Assembly (NCBI GenBank): GCA_029706075.1
Contig: JAINUG010000322.1
Coordinates: 620,001-684,000, forward strand
DNA: 64,000 nucleotides
Direction: 5' to 3'
Source: Aldrovandia affinis
Lineage: Eukaryota; Chordata; Actinopteri; Notacanthiformes; Halosauridae
Shown one piece after another: positions 14,391-27,652 of the stretch. Position numbers and translations under genes: made by a program. How positions within the stretch are numbered: position 1 is the first letter of the stretch; every line of letters starts with the position of its first letter. The notes below the pieces were generated by a model. It had not been told where the DNA came from. It made no database searches and saw only the letters and a program-made list of their open reading frames with translations.

Positions 14391-14870
14391 TAACTGCCAT
14401 CCTGGTGCTTCTGAAATATCGGATGGAGGGGCTGTGGAGTCACCCAAGAGTTTACAGAATGGAGGAGAATGATTATTTTCATTCTTGAATCAGGAGTCGT
14501 CACCTGTATTTCAGCACTGTCTGTCTGTATGTATGCTGTCAGGCACTGCATACAGCGTGCTCTGAGTATGCAATTTGGGAAGCGTGTGCATGGTTTTTAT
14601 GTCCCTCTTTTACAGGCAATGCTTGGGCGGGGGGGGGGGATTTATAATGCACATCCCATCAAAGCATACTTGAACCGTTATAATTAGATAAATGTGCAGC
14701 TGAAGACCTAGTATTAATTGTTGATGATTTCGTTTTTTTTTTTTTCCTTAGAGGGAAAGACCTGAATTGTTGACAGTGAACAATCTGTTTATTTGGTATG
14801 TTTTATGGTAACTTTATATTTCCATTGAGGGTTAAAATTACAGTTAATTAAATAAACTCATCTTATACCA
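13409..14870 (+). other. yod1: YOD1 3' UTR
   Basis: Non-coding DNA downstream of the stop, with AATAAA at 14851-14856 as the likely poly(A) signal. It contains a poly(T) run at about 14262-14279 and a poly(A) run at about 14360-14387, which could pair in RNA, and a G-run at 14630-14639. Confidence 0.55.
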
Positions 14871-14924
14871 ATTGCGATAAAGAAAACCCAGGGAAAGTGT
14901 TTAGTTAGAAGAATCCATATATAC

Positions 14925-15275
14925 TTTTTATCAGATTTTTTCCCAATTCAGTAGCTAATTCAACCCTCTATTTATTTTGAGTCACCCTTCCCTTACAAGC
15001 CCGCCGCCCATCCTCCGGATCAAGCTATTATCCCCGAGGCCGGTAATAATCCGCCTCCTGCGAGGCGCACCTTCACCCACCTGCTCTTTAGGAACGCCCT
15101 ACTGCTCCTGGGCAAGCTCGTGCAGACTACAGCCAAATGGCGCCCCCAATCAGGGCTACCAGCCAGAGTCGGACTGACGCAGTCGGGTTTCGAATCGTGA
15201 CCGCAATGGGTAGCTCACACTTGCAAAACGCCAGTCAATGCGGGTGCATTAGACCGCTACACTATTTGAGGCCCC
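14925..15275 (-). mobile_element. tRNA-derived SINE (family 1), minus strand
   Basis: On the minus strand it begins GCCTCAAATAGTGTAGCGG (A-box-like) with a B-box-like GATTCGAAAC near 15190-15200. It has a GC-rich body and the tail AGCTACTGAATTGGGAAAA. Same head and tail types as the plus copies at 29728 and 51461. Confidence 0.85.
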
Positions 15276-15894
15276 CAGAATCCATATATACTTTAAAACA
15301 AGCTTTATGAGGGTCCTTGACATAACCGGTGTGTACATGGTGAGGTCGCTTTCAAACTTTTTTTTTTTTTTAAACGATAAGATAATGACATTAATTTCAA
15401 GTAAAAATCAGTTTGCAAAGCCTGCCTTTCTAGTAAAGACCAAGGAAATCACTTGGAGGGCTGTGCTCTATTTTTTACTGCTCAGCAGGTGCTGGAGTGA
15501 TGTGCTGTATGATCATGATACAGTCCTATGACTGAATAGTCCTATGAAACACGACCATTATACCTCATCTGCTTTCGCCATGCCTACTCCTGACACTTCT
15601 CTACATGCATGGACATGCAAGAGCAAAGTCTGTGAATGTTTGATGTCATCCACTATAGGGTCACCTGTTCCACTGAATGTTCAAATGTACTGTTCTGTTA
15701 CCTATTTTCTGTTTTGAGAAAGATGATTAAGTTTGTTGTTTTTTCTTCTGTAGTTTCTTGCGATCATGAATGTGATGTCACATAACAGTATGCTAACGCA
15801 GTTATCATCATGTACCCCACAGCTTTGTTGGGGCTTGTGCCACAAAGACGAGCTTATTTGAAGAACTTTGTCTCAGAGCACACAAATGAAAAGG

Positions 15895-16262
15895 TTTGAT
15901 CCGGGTGAACTAGTGGTTGCAACGTCCAACGCTGGCCACTGTGACCGGGGTTTGATTCCGCCGGCTGCACCAGTTTTGCCTCTGGCCGGGAGTGCCACTG
16001 TGGGGCGGCGATTGGCTGACCAGCCCACAGAGGGGGGAGGGAAGCCAATATGACTGCTGCGTATAGGAGTGGCTCCGATACACCGGAAAAACAGTCGACA
16101 GCTCTGCGAATGCCGACTCAGAGGAGGCGGCACATCGCTTGGTCACGGTTGGTCTCGGGGCTACTGCAGCGAACTCACAATAAGAGGTGGGGGGCGGGTG
16201 ATTGACATGAAAAAGAGAGGGTGTATGTGGCTACTAAATTGGGAGAAAAATGGGCAAAAAAT
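15895..16262 (+). mobile_element. tRNA-derived SINE (family 2), plus strand
   Basis: The head has ACTAGTGGTTGCAACGTCC (A-box region) and GGGGTTTGATTCCG (B box), then a GC-rich body and the tail GGCTACTAAATTGGGAGAAA ending in an A-rich run. The tail is shared with family 1 although the tRNA-like heads differ. Confidence 0.85.
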
Positions 16263-18340
16263 ATATGATACAATAGATCTCAAACAATAGATTAAAAAAT
16301 GTTTTTAAAGGTTTGATTTGGGCTAACGCACCAACAGAGTTGGAGAATGCCTTTCAGAGATTACACAGATCCTCACGGATTGAAAAGGCTATTCAGTGTC
16401 AAGTCTGGCTGTGGAAACCGAAGGGTTTGATTGCAAGGTTTGATTGCAAATATTTTCTACACAGGGCCCTGTGGTATTGCACACAACTATATAGGTCACT
16501 TCTATAGCTTTCCGTTTTGATTGGTGAATGCAGTTACTGGTTGGATCAATTTGAGTGATTTGAACAAAAGTACAGTTTTGGCTTTATTTATTTTGAAAGA
16601 CTGATTGAAATATAGGACCATACAACAGTATTGGGTTCAGTTGACCTTTTTATATTTTTTGTTGCAAGTAAGCTAATATTAAGTCCCTGATACTGTAACA
16701 TGCTGGCTCACTGCCAATGACACAACTGTATTATAGCAGTATTGCTGGATATGAATGCAGGTCCTTTTGAAACTGAATTAACAATAATAAAGATGATGAT
16801 CACCTCGTACTATTTCTTGTGAAAATGTTTTAATTAGTCATCAAATGTCCAAAAGCTTGAAAGCGCCTTATTGTCAAAGTCTGGATTTTCCTTTTGCAAA
16901 ATGTTGACAAATGAACATTTGTTCTGAAAATGTTGTTAGTTGTGGATCATGGTTTATATCTGCCATTCAAATCACGTCATGTTGTCTTCATAAAAACAAC
17001 AGTAAGGACACCTGATGAGGTGTGGGTGACAATCCCTTTATGGTTTCAGGACAACTCCTGGCATTGTGGAACCAGCCCTTTTAATTTACTGCACTACACC
17101 AGGGCTGGGGGGGAGAAAACATTGCTTTTTATGAAATAGACTAATCTCTTTCAATGCTGAATTAATGGAATTACTGCACGTACACTCCTTATGATTCAGC
17201 ATGAGCAATGACGAGGGCCTAGCTTTTATAAGTACGACATAATAAAAGAATGATACAATTGAGGGCAGGGTACAGTGATAAAGGTAAACAGTACAATTCG
17301 GTCATGGGAATAACTTTACACCCATTTTAACCGTATTAGACAACATTCTTTTAGGTTTCTGTTTTGTCTGTAACCAGACCTGTCATACATTCTCATATGA
17401 AGCCATGTTTGTAGATATCTGAACATTTTACTGGCAACTATATTCAGACATTACCATTCACACAGGAAGAACTTTGCTGAGCAGTGGCCATGGGAAGTTA
17501 TCAATGACCTCTGTAATGAATCCCAATAGTGCAAACAAGATTAGGTTGTGGCCACTGTATTGGGATTAAAAGGTTATTTTGAGTAATCTTTCACCTCTCT
17601 TAAATAGGATTAAACAGGCCTCCGTGTAACCGTACTGATCCACTTGGGACAGTCTTTCATACAGGCACATTGTGGATTCAAAATGTAAAACATGACATGA
17701 TCTCTCATTTTTTACCTTATTTAAAAAAAACAACAGCAAACAAACAACCAGAATACAAAACCCTGATCAATCCCATTGCAGTTTCTCACAGTAGTTGGGA
17801 CATTACTCTCCGTGCACTGTTTGCACAGCAAGTTACATTCTATTATATTTGTTGTATAAACAAATTGTATACTTAATTTTAAGTGTGACATTTTGACATG
17901 CACTTTGAAAGAATTATCTTTATTTGTTTTTTCCCTCCAACTCATACAATTGTAAAACATTTCTTTTAAAAGTTGGCATTTCCAACGAAGGTGGAAAAAA
18001 ACCAAAAAATACTTTTACAATTACATATTTTAATGAAATTATCTTTTATTTGTTTTTTTAAATATTTTATTTTCCAACTAAAGAAAACAACAACAAAACA
18101 TTCAGGTATACAACAGGTTTCAAACAATACATTCCACAAGGACAGTGGCACGAAACAACACATTTAAATCAAATACTCGAATTATTCATGAATGCATGGA
18201 TGTAAAAGTGCAATTTAGTATTGTTCCTTTGATAGTAGGGTCGTGTTACGTTTCGACGTGTTACATCCGTGGGGGGTTATTTTTTCTGTACATTAATTGC
18301 ATTGCAGATCAGCCAAAACATCATTATGAATTGTGTTATT

Positions 18341-18394
<54 letters not shown>

Positions 18395-18840
18395 CAGATG
18401 GGTTGTGTTAAGTAAATGAACAGGTACATGCAAAACTAGACTAATTTAGATAGACGAGCGCCAGTTTTAGTGCCTGGAGTAATTCACGATAAGGGAACCT
18501 CCACAAGCGATTTCCGCATGCAATTCCTGGTATTGGGAGCACGATATGATCAGCACCTTTGCAATGAGGTTGTCATGGTGCAAAACGACAAAAAAAATAG
18601 CTCTTGAAGCTGTAGAAGTATACTACGATCTCTCTCCCTACTGTTCTGTATATTATGACTGCTACTACTACGACTTCTAATAATAATAATTCAAATTAAA
18701 ATGTTCATAACAACCCGATCTAAAAACGTTTCAGTAGCACCTGTCAACAAATATCATGCTGCACTTTGTAATCGGTATTGTTAAGAATTTAACTGAGCTT
18801 GTCATTGGTACACCTGTCGGTGACGAAGGCGTAGAATTGC
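16263..18840. other. Intergenic, no gene seen; A-run and (TA)n at 18341-18393
   Basis: AT-rich sequence with short unremarkable open frames. The only clear structure is A17 at 18341-18357 followed by (TA)n to 18393, resembling an old retroposon tail or simple repeat. Confidence 0.55.
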
Positions 18841-19017
18841 GGTGATTGGCTAAGGAGTGAACGGGAGCCTCGGCCAAAAGACCTCTCCGTCCATCTAAGT
18901 TCACTAGACTTGGCTTTGCTTGCGGCATCGGCGACACTGGGTGATATATGTAAATGGGGCTATACTTTGCGGAATCCTAGTTCTATCCAAGCTTGAAGTA
19001 ATTGCCTCGTTACATAG
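18840..19017 (+). promoter_or_regulatory. Possible promoter and 5' non-coding exon of the SARG-like gene
   Basis: The SARG first coding exon is preceded by a good acceptor (TTTTTTCCAG at about 25287), so a distal 5' exon is expected. Here there is an inverted CCAAT box (GATTGG near 18842), locally raised CG content, a TATA-like GATATATGTAAAT near 18940, and a strong donor (ATAG|GTAAGT) after 19017. Inference only. Confidence 0.3.
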
Positions 19018-20039
19018 GTAAGTTATTTCACTGATTCAGTTACACTTTACCATTTCAAACGTCTCGTAAACTTTGTTCACTTAACCAGTTTGATGTAGGA
19101 CATGTTTTTGTGTGTGCACGATTGGTGAACATACCGTTAGGTGTTCGCCAACATTCATGTAAACGTGTGCAACATCAAATCGAATGTTGACTTCAAATAG
19201 TGTATATATTTTCGTTTTAAACATTGATATTGACAAGTGGTGAAATGCAGTAATGTGATCATAGGAACGAGTACTGGTTTGTATTCAGTGTGCCAGTCTT
19301 CTCTATTACAAGACCACAGACTAGAATATTGTCAATGCATAACGTTATCACTGTGCTGTGTTCATTGCCATACGATATTTGATAAGAATATAACGTGCAG
19401 TTATTTTCTGATATTTTTTCGCATTGTAAGGCAACTATTTTTTTGAGTACTGTACACAGTACACGTTTCAATGTGGCAACTTGGCATGCAGTTCCTCAAC
19501 GTGAATAGAATAAAATGACATAATACATTAATACATATATGCTAGATGTAGATATGTCGTCCCTATACGATATGGAGCATATACCATTGGTCATCATCAA
19601 ACACAAATAAAAATGTAATAATCATAAAGGATACATTTCTTTTAATAAAATAGCAGTCCTGAGATTTTGAGCTAAATGAAACATTACGGTCAATAATTTT
19701 ATATTCCATTATTTACGCAATGCCGACTTGTTAGAGACTATTTACTATGTATTATTCATCGGTTCAGGTCAGAACTGCCAACAGATAAGAAGTTCTGTAT
19801 ATAGATATCCATTACTTTGGGCGCCTACTTTGTTCAATGACCTGTTAAAACTGAAAGCAGGCATCATATTCAGTTTCTTTTCAGAGCGACTTCCGTTGTA
19901 AAAGAAAACTGTATTGCTAATGCTGTATATTCAATCAATTTGATCATGCCTCCGGTCAATTCTGTGTAATACAAAGCATGACCTCTTTGGTCCGAATACA
20001 GAGGCTGCATGTAGGCTACATTCCAAAATGGCTTTATAG

Positions 20040-21521
20040 CAGTGACGTACCGTGGGGGTTCAGTCAGGGCCTTCGGTACGCAATTGTAAACCACATACAC
20101 ACATTTTACACGTCTCTGTTACAGCCAACGCAGACATATGCAAATAATGCGCACATTATGCCACACGCAGGCTCTCAACAACACGACAGCTGATCAACAA
20201 TTCCAACAGTAGGCTAGATTAGGGTGGGTTAAATGCAGAGTAAATTTCCCCAGAAGGAACAATAAAGTAATCTACTAATACACTTGTGTCACTGTGCACA
20301 TTCACTTCACTCAAATGACGCAAATAGTAAAGCACTCACCCGTCACTTGTAAATAAAGTCCATGCGTCTGTCTTTTTTGAGAAAGCGTTCAATAACATCC
20401 TCATGTAGTTGTCCTTTTTGCTTCAGTTGATCGAGCAGTTCTTTCTCAATGGAGAGAGACGCCAAAGAAGACAGTCCGAAATTTGATTAAACATTGCTCG
20501 GTTTGGTCATACGCTACGCTGAAAGTCAGACTCGTGTTTAGTGCTTTCAAAGTCATAGATCGCAAGTTCAGGACTAAATAAGGTACCCAGGACGGTAATT
20601 TAACATTTTATCTTGTTTCTGGTGAAATTTCATTGAAATCTGTCGATGCGAAATGCGATATTTTTGACCCGGAATGTGAGATATCTTTGCCCAAATGCTC
20701 ACTGCCTGCCGTGGTTTTTGCCGTGTCGCGGCGGGTGCATAACATGTAATTATGTGATTAATTGATTATGTAATGTAATTTCAGATAATTCAAATTAAGA
20801 TATATATCATATCTTTTTTTTTTTTTAGAATGCTTCAATCTGTAATTACTGAAAATGTCATGCAATTATCTTTATTTTTAAGAAAGTTATGGCCATTTAT
20901 GTTATTGGATCACAGTTTTTGTTTCAAGCCCATTGAAAAGCAATGGGGGTCAATATGCACATTTTCGAGTGTTAAAATGACCATAACTTCCTTCAAACTT
21001 AACATATGAGTGAATAAGGTATAACATTTTATGAATTTTCATGCTCTATCTGGTGGGATAAGTTTCAGGCTCGATTTATAACATAATTTGCAAATTTTGT
21101 AACATACCTACATTTTATTTTCGCTCAAGCTACGTAGGAAATTCATGACGAAAGTTGGGGGTAGCCCAGGACAGTTGCTAGGCCCAGAGGGCGTACTGTC
21201 ATTGAACATCAAAATTTGATTGGCTGATGATTCTGTCACTAATGCTTATTATAAATCAGATATGTGGTTTTTCAACAAAAGGCTAGCAGTATCTGTAATG
21301 CTGGCCCCCGCCAGCTGAAATCACTGTGAGGTGTTTAAGTGACTTTTTTGATGTAGGAAATTCCAGTTCAGCCTCAACAAAACTAACCATAAGTAATTTT
21401 GTGGATATTACACTATTGAAACTGATAACTAAATACCAAGAAAGACATTTTACACACACTTAATTTTATTGGTTACAGGGCCAGCAGAGAAGGCCCTGCT
21501 GGCCCTGACGGCCCACCACTG
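20040..21521. mobile_element. Non-autonomous hAT element with 8-bp target duplication
   Basis: CTTTATAG at 20032-20039 is repeated exactly at 21522-21529. The element starts CAGTGACGTACCGTGGG... and ends ...GCCCACCACTG, an imperfect inverted repeat that begins CAG and ends CTG. An 8-bp duplication is characteristic of hAT transposition. At 1482 bp with no transposase frame it is non-autonomous. A SINE or LINE-tail-like fragment (AGTAAATTTCCCC...) lies near 20237. Confidence 0.88.
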
Positions 21522-21673
21522 CTTTATAGGCAGTGCTTATAGCCTACATGTGCACAGTTGCATTTAGCTGTGTATTTGATCTTTTGATTCGATTCCTTTC
21601 GCATCTTTTTGGCATCAGAAATTGACATTTAACATCGGTGAAGTGGTATTGCATGTTTAAATGTTCTCCTTCT

Positions 21674-22170
21674 GTGAGGTACGGGATAAGGACCCATAAG
21701 CAGACCAGGATCAGGCAGAAAGGAACGTTTAATTCAGGCAAGGATCAAAACCAGTAGACAGAGTAGCGAAGACACAAAATCGAAATCCAGAGAGTAGTCA
21801 AAAAACAATCCAAAAAGTCAAAACCAAGAAATCAGAAAATGCAAACAAAACAGAATCGGCAGGCAAACTCGAAGTGAAAACAGAAGGGGTGTCTCGGGAA
21901 AATGCAACAGACTCTGGCTTACTGATAATCAGCACAGGGAATGATGATCAACGTTCTGACAAGGAGTGAACATAAACACGGAACTTATATACAGGCAGGG
22001 AAGGGAAACACAATAGGAATCAGGTGTGACTGGGAGGAGAGAAGGGCAGCCACACAGGTGAGAATGATAGGATTCACTAATACAATAATGAGGGAAACGA
22101 AAGACACGGACTGGGAATCACATAGACACATTGACAATATACGACCTGGAAGAGCAGGCAGACACGTGCA
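21674..22170 (-). mobile_element. Possible solo LTR remnant, minus strand
   Basis: The stretch begins TGTGAGGTACGGG and carries repeated short phrases such as AATCCAAAAAGTCAAAACC, resembling the R/U5 part of the LTRs at 57105 and 61743. A TTTAAT near 21729 could be an inverted ATTAAA signal. I could not define the right end or a target duplication, so the limits are approximate. Confidence 0.3.
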
Positions 22171-23844
22171 CAGTTCGAAGGGGAGGAACGCATAGAGGGA
22201 ATCTGCCTGCAGAACAAGCGAAATGTGAGAAGCGTACAGGGATAGGACAACGAGAGAGAGAATGATGGCGATAGATAGAAGCGTGAGATAATTAGTCATT
22301 AGTAATGTTAGTAACTTAATCTAAATCCCTAATGTTAGTAGATTAGTAGGTTAGTACTATATACATCTAACTAATATATACAAAGTGTTATAGAAAGAAA
22401 GAAGGAAGTAAAACGAGATAAGAAACTAAGACAGAAAAACCCGAAGTGCATGACAAAGACAAGGAGTGGATCTCGAACAACAGGGAACAATGACAGACGG
22501 GGAGCAGAACTTGAATGAAACGTGAATGATGAATGATAAATAAACAAAGTACAAAAACAAACCGAACAGATAATGCAAAACATAACACCTTCATGGTGAA
22601 ACTAAGATACAATTGTGTAACATCAACAACATGTGTAGACCCATGCCCCTATGCACGCGCCTAAAGAAAGGTTCACCGCCTATTGAGGAAGGTCAAGGTG
22701 CGCAGGGGGCAAAGGAATAACAAACGTTTACAACTTGACCACAAAGATAATCTGCTGGTAGAACTGTCAAAGCCAACAGTTTTTGAAAGCATTCTTGGAA
22801 TTGTCCTGGGAAGTTTGCATTAGCAAGGGGAAATACTGCATAGTAACCTTCATTCTTGCTTTCAATGAAGTAATTTAACGTAGCCTAATTAACACCACTC
22901 CAGAATTGACTAAAGACTTCATAGGGTTCATATATTTTGCAAAGTACTACATATTTCACTGTCTGGGGGGAAACTGGTGAATACCCAGTTATACCATGGA
23001 AAGTTACCAGTGTATGGAAAGTTGTGAAAATGTGTTCTCGTGATTTCGTCAGGTCGCAGACACGCCCCTAAAACGTGTTCCTGTGGAAAAAGTATGTGTG
23101 ATCTGGTCATATTTACAACGTAGCTGGAAAATGAATGGTTCGGAGGTGGTAAAGAAAAAAAAACAGGAAATGTTAAATACAATGTTTGTTGGGTATTATG
23201 ACAAAAATGATGTGAAGTGCAGGTAAAAAGTATTTTATTACTTTATGAGTATGACTGGCAGCCCCCTTGTTACAAAAGTGTATGTTTCATGAAAATATGG
23301 AATACCATTATACTGAATAAACCCCATGCTGCTTATAATCTCCGTAGACCTCCTTATCCAGTGCACATAACAGCTTTATCCCATCCTTTACCCCATTTAT
23401 ACAACTTGGCTTTTATAGACACAATACAGATAATTCACAGGGAACAAGAGCCATGTCTTACCTAGGGTTGGATTCTGCGAACCTCAGGTCTACAGTCCAA
23501 TGTACAGGAACCGTCAAAATAAAGGCAACACTAGAGTAAATGAGGGATTCTTTAAAGGGGTGCAGTACTGCGAGTGTCCGTCAAGTACCATGGCTGGTAA
23601 CTGGCAGATAGGCCCAGCCGTCCTCTTTCCAATGAGCCCCAACCCCCACCCCCACCTCCTAGCCCGGGCCAGGGCTGTTTGAGTGTCCTCCCCCGGGTTG
23701 CCAAAATGTTGCCTTTATTTTGGCAGTTACCTTCATGTACCATTACAATACTAGCTTATTCAATGCAAATCAGAACAATTAAACATGTTTCTGGAGAAAA
23801 AATAGAAAACATTATTTCTGTAACTAACAACTGGGTTTATATCG

Positions 23845-23985
23845 ACAGCATGACGAGTGCCGTCTCGGAGGAGACGATACTTTGCCTTTGTCACTACCGG
23901 TCACAGGACTACGGCAGCGAACTACGAGGGAGGGATTGACCTGAAAATAGTGGGAGTAATTGGCTACCAAATTGGGAGAAAAATG
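23845..23985 (+). mobile_element. SINE 3' fragment (family 2)
   Basis: Contains GGTCACAGGACTACGGCAGC and the tail GGCTACCAAATTGGGAGAAA, matching the 3' half of family 2 SINEs. No tRNA-like head is present, so it is 5' truncated. Confidence 0.75.
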
Positions 23986-24330
23986 GGATAAAATCAGAAA
24001 CTATTTTTTTTTTTAAACCATTTGCATGAATGAGCAGGGTTGCTGAATGTTAAAAGGCCATTAAGTTATCTTGAAACCCCTTCCATGCTAATTTGAGCTT
24101 TTGAAAGACTTCCTCTACTTCATGGTGAATCCACCACACAAGCACTGATCGGCAGAGGGATTTGATATCAGGGAAATTGTAATGTTTTGAAGAAACAGGA
24201 AAAGAATAGCTCTTATGACTTGTGTAGAAACCCCACACTCAGAACCAGTCAGTGTGGACATTATTCCATCAAAGCTCTTTTGAAAACCCCTGTGCGATTT
24301 TCTTGGTTAAGAGCAGTCTCATGTTAGACT

Positions 24331-24366
24331 ATTTGATGTGTTCACAGGATTTGATGTGTTCACAGG
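24331..24366. repeat. Direct 18-bp tandem duplication
   Basis: ATTTGATGTGTTCACAGG occurs twice back to back, a recent slippage-type duplication. Confidence 0.85.
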
Positions 24367-24778
24367 AAAAAGGTTTATTTAGCTTTATTAGGCACTGCAT
24401 TTAGTAAGCACGGAACGTGGAGGATGTCCTGTTCATTATGAAATTCATATATATGCTATTTCACTAACATTATATTGTTAATATCTTTTAATACATTTTC
24501 TTGGCCCGTTTATTAGGAATACTGTGTACGTATTATGCTGCATAATGTATTTTGGTGAAAGGTCTCAGCCATTGTTGCTGAATATTTTCCTACATGTTAT
24601 TGCCAAAGAATCAAACCAAGCAAACAATCTGTCATGTTGACAAGGGAGTAACTGTGTGGTTATCCTGCAGCCCATTGAAGAGCCGGTCCATCACCATGTA
24701 TAATACCATCTGGGTTATATAAGGAGATTTCATCCACATAAAGGGTTTACAGGTGCATGTGAGTGTATGCATATGATC

Positions 24779-24784
24779 GTGTGT

Positions 24785-24856
<72 letters not shown>
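24779..24856. repeat. (TG)n microsatellite
   Basis: About 36 near-perfect TG units. Its antisense His-Thr frames are artefacts. Confidence 0.97.
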
Positions 24857-24860
<4 letters not shown>

Positions 24861-25372
24861 GCATACACACAATAATAACTTTCAAATAATTGTAAATGTA
24901 TACAGATATACTCTTGATCAGACAGTGATCCAAGTGACAGACAGTGATCCAATATTCTTCTCTCTTGCAGAGAGACAATTAGAAACACTGCACAAGGTTC
25001 AATATACTATTCAACTTACCGTATGGCTGTATATGTCTTGTATTTCAGAGCTTTGGCTCTGATATCAATCCTGATATGCATGAAACTAACTTGTGTTATC
25101 ACATAGCAGTATTACTTAAAATTATATAGTCACTATGTATACTATAGATTCAAACAAAGACAGTAATCATTCCATACAGAATAAGTTGTTCAATAAGATG
25201 TGCTGCGTGGAGTAATGTATATTTTTTTATTTTACCTCATGCATTATAGCTAATCAGTCAATGTTAGATTATTTCACTTTTTTCCAGTGCTACATTTTTG
25301 TTATGCCCTCAGTTGCTTTCAGCCAATCAGCAGAGGCCCTTTGAGTCCACCACCTATCACTTTCTCCTTGCG

Positions 25373-27584
25373 ATGCCAAGGAGTGACACGTGGCCGGGTG
25401 GCATTGCCGTGGAAACACTGGGCGGCATGGACAGTGCCGGCAGCTGTGACAGCGTTGTCAGCGTCAACTCTGGTTTCGTGAGTACTTCCCTCAAATGTTT
25501 CAAATGCATTCATTGTGTATAAAAATAACTTATATACTTCTCTTGTTTCCTTTGTAAATAATATGCAGCTGTAACTGTGTGAAATCCAGTTTTCAAAACC
25601 GTATATTTAACCAGTCATGGTCTTAACTTGTAGGCGGCAGTGTAGTGTAATGGTTAGGGAACTGGACTTGTAACTCAGAGGTTGCTGGTTCAGTTCCCAG
25701 GTGGGGTACTGCCGTTGTACCCTTGAGCAAAGCGCTTAACCTGAATTGCTTCAGTAAATATCCAGCTGTATAAATGAATTGGCTGTATACATGTACTGTA
25801 TGTAAAATAAATGTAAACTGTGTATAAGTTTGGATAAGAGCGTCTGGATAAGAGCGTCTGCTAAATGCCTAAAATGTCAACTCTGTGTGTGTAATGTGTG
25901 TGCTGTATGTGTACGCATTGCTGCAGAGCGATGAAAGTCTGGAGCAGCTCTCTGCTGAGGAGCAGGCCTGCCTCATTTTTTTGGAGGAGACTATCGAGTC
26001 CCTGGAGGCTGACGAGGACAGCGGCCTGTCCAATGATGAGCCTGACCTCCTGCCCGCCCCAGGCAGCCTGGCTGCAAAGATGGCCCATCTCTCCTCCTCC
26101 ATGGCTCACAGTAAGCTGGACCATGATTAATCCCAGCTGTGTGCCTGCACTGCTGCTACAACGCCTCAGCCGCGCTGACAGTGTTACTTGCACAGGATTT
26201 GATATTATCAAGGCTTTATTGGATTTGGGGAGCATCCTGAGATGTCTAATCTGTTCTATCTGGTCTCCTTGTGGTGCACAATGGCCAATGTCATTATATT
26301 TCTCCTCAATTAGATTTTTGATTGAATTCAAACGTTTTATATAAAAATGTTGGTGCTATTATTAGATTGTTCTGACTTTCAAATTTGGTGCAGGGCCGCT
26401 AAAATGGAATCATGTTTTTATCTTCAGATATGTCAAAATATCCACATGATGGCTCCAGAAGAGAGGGGGGTAGAGGCCAAAGGTCTATCCAGGGCTACCT
26501 GGTGCCCACTCCGCTGGTCCTGGCAAAGAATGGCCCACTCAAAGCTGCCATGGACCTCCCTTCACCAATGTTCACACATCGCTCCCCTCACACGATTGGC
26601 TCAGGCCCCAAACAGGAGGCTACAGCTGCGGACGGCAAAGAAGTGTGCAAGGATCACCCCAAAAATGTGTCCACAGAGTGGAAGGGTGGCCAGGAGGGTC
26701 AGAGGCTTGACTCTGCCTTGTCCAGGGGGCCCCTGTCTTACGAGGGTCTGCTGGAGCTGCGGAAGACGGCGTCCCTCAGGAAACACACTCCAAGCTCTGC
26801 TCCTGAACCTAAAGAGAGGGTCAAGCCACCCTCCACTCACATCCACGAAGGGGGGAAATCCTCTCACCACTTGGACACCCCGTCTCAGCCTACACTCTTT
26901 TCAAGAGACCCCAAGGCTGCCCCTCCTACGGTCGCACCTAAACCCAAAAAACTCCCATACAGCTTTGTCATGAGGACCGAAAAAGCACCCGTCCCAAGCC
27001 CAGACTCCAGCACAAACTGCCTGGGTACGTCCCCCACTGAGAGGGGCGTGATGGACACCGAGAAGGTGAGGAGGGAGGCCCTGCATAAACTGGGGCTCCT
27101 ACGGGACAGGGAGGTAGTCTCGGGGGCCAACCCTATACCCCTGTACTCTCCCAAATCCCACCGGCATCAGGATCTCCCTGACCCCTCCCAAATCCGCCCC
27201 CCACCCGCCTCATTTTTTCCCTCCAAGGGGGGCTGCCCACGCTCCAGGAGCGACCTGCCCGCTGTCCACAGCTCACACCCTGCCTGGCCTGTCGGGGTGA
27301 AGTCTGCCACCCTGGAGCGGTCAGGCATGGGCCTGGGCAGCTATGTGGCCAGCCAGGTCCGCCCCAGCTCTCACCCCCAGCCCCGTCCACGCACCACCTC
27401 ACTGGGAGACAGGAAGGGATTAAAAGAAGTCCAAGACGATGGGACCCAGCCGGCCACCACAGCCCCGCCGACATCCCAGAAGCCTCCGCTCCTAAACAGT
27501 ATGAATGTGGTGAATGCGCACTGGAGCCAGCCAGGCCAGGTGCGGCAGGAGGCATTGAGAAAGCTGGGCCTACTGAGTGACTAA
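25373..27584 (+). CDS. SARG/C1orf116 homologue (specifically androgen-regulated gene protein)
   Basis: Cytoplasmic protein of unknown biochemical function, androgen-responsive in mammals. Exons are 25373-25477, 25927-26110 and 26428-27584, all with GT-AG borders and consistent phases (0, then 1), giving about 481 residues. The N-terminus [10 protein letters not shown], a Cys-Asp-Ser patch and the acidic segment [19 protein letters not shown] match the mammalian start and its FLEETIGSL motif. The middle is Pro/Ser-rich and low complexity, with [11 protein letters not shown] matching a mammalian PKPRKLPPNIV-like motif. [13 protein letters not shown] is also conserved. The motif [10 protein letters not shown] (~residue 300) recurs as [10 protein letters not shown] at the extreme C-terminus. 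An in-frame ATG lies 75 nt upstream (25298), but the later ATG matches the mammalian start. It sits beside YOD1, as in human 1q32. The identification is firm although the function is not known. Confidence 0.9.
25632..25872 (+). mobile_element. tRNA-derived SINE in SARG intron 1
   Basis: A-box-like TAGTGTAATGGTTAGGG, B-box-like GGTTCAGTTCCC, and the tail GGATAAGAGCGTCTGCTAAA. Fifteen bases of the tail (GGATAAGAGCGTCTG) are duplicated in tandem at about 25832-25861. The SINE ends only ~55 bases before exon 2. Confidence 0.88.
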
Positions 27585-27652
27585 GATGCCCCCCCACCCA
27601 CAAAACTGTACCCTGAACACTGCACTATCCTCTCTCAACACAGCAGACCAAG

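Noticed and set aside
24632-25062. His-Thr and Cys-Val repeat open frames
   Set aside because: Translations of a (TG)n microsatellite.
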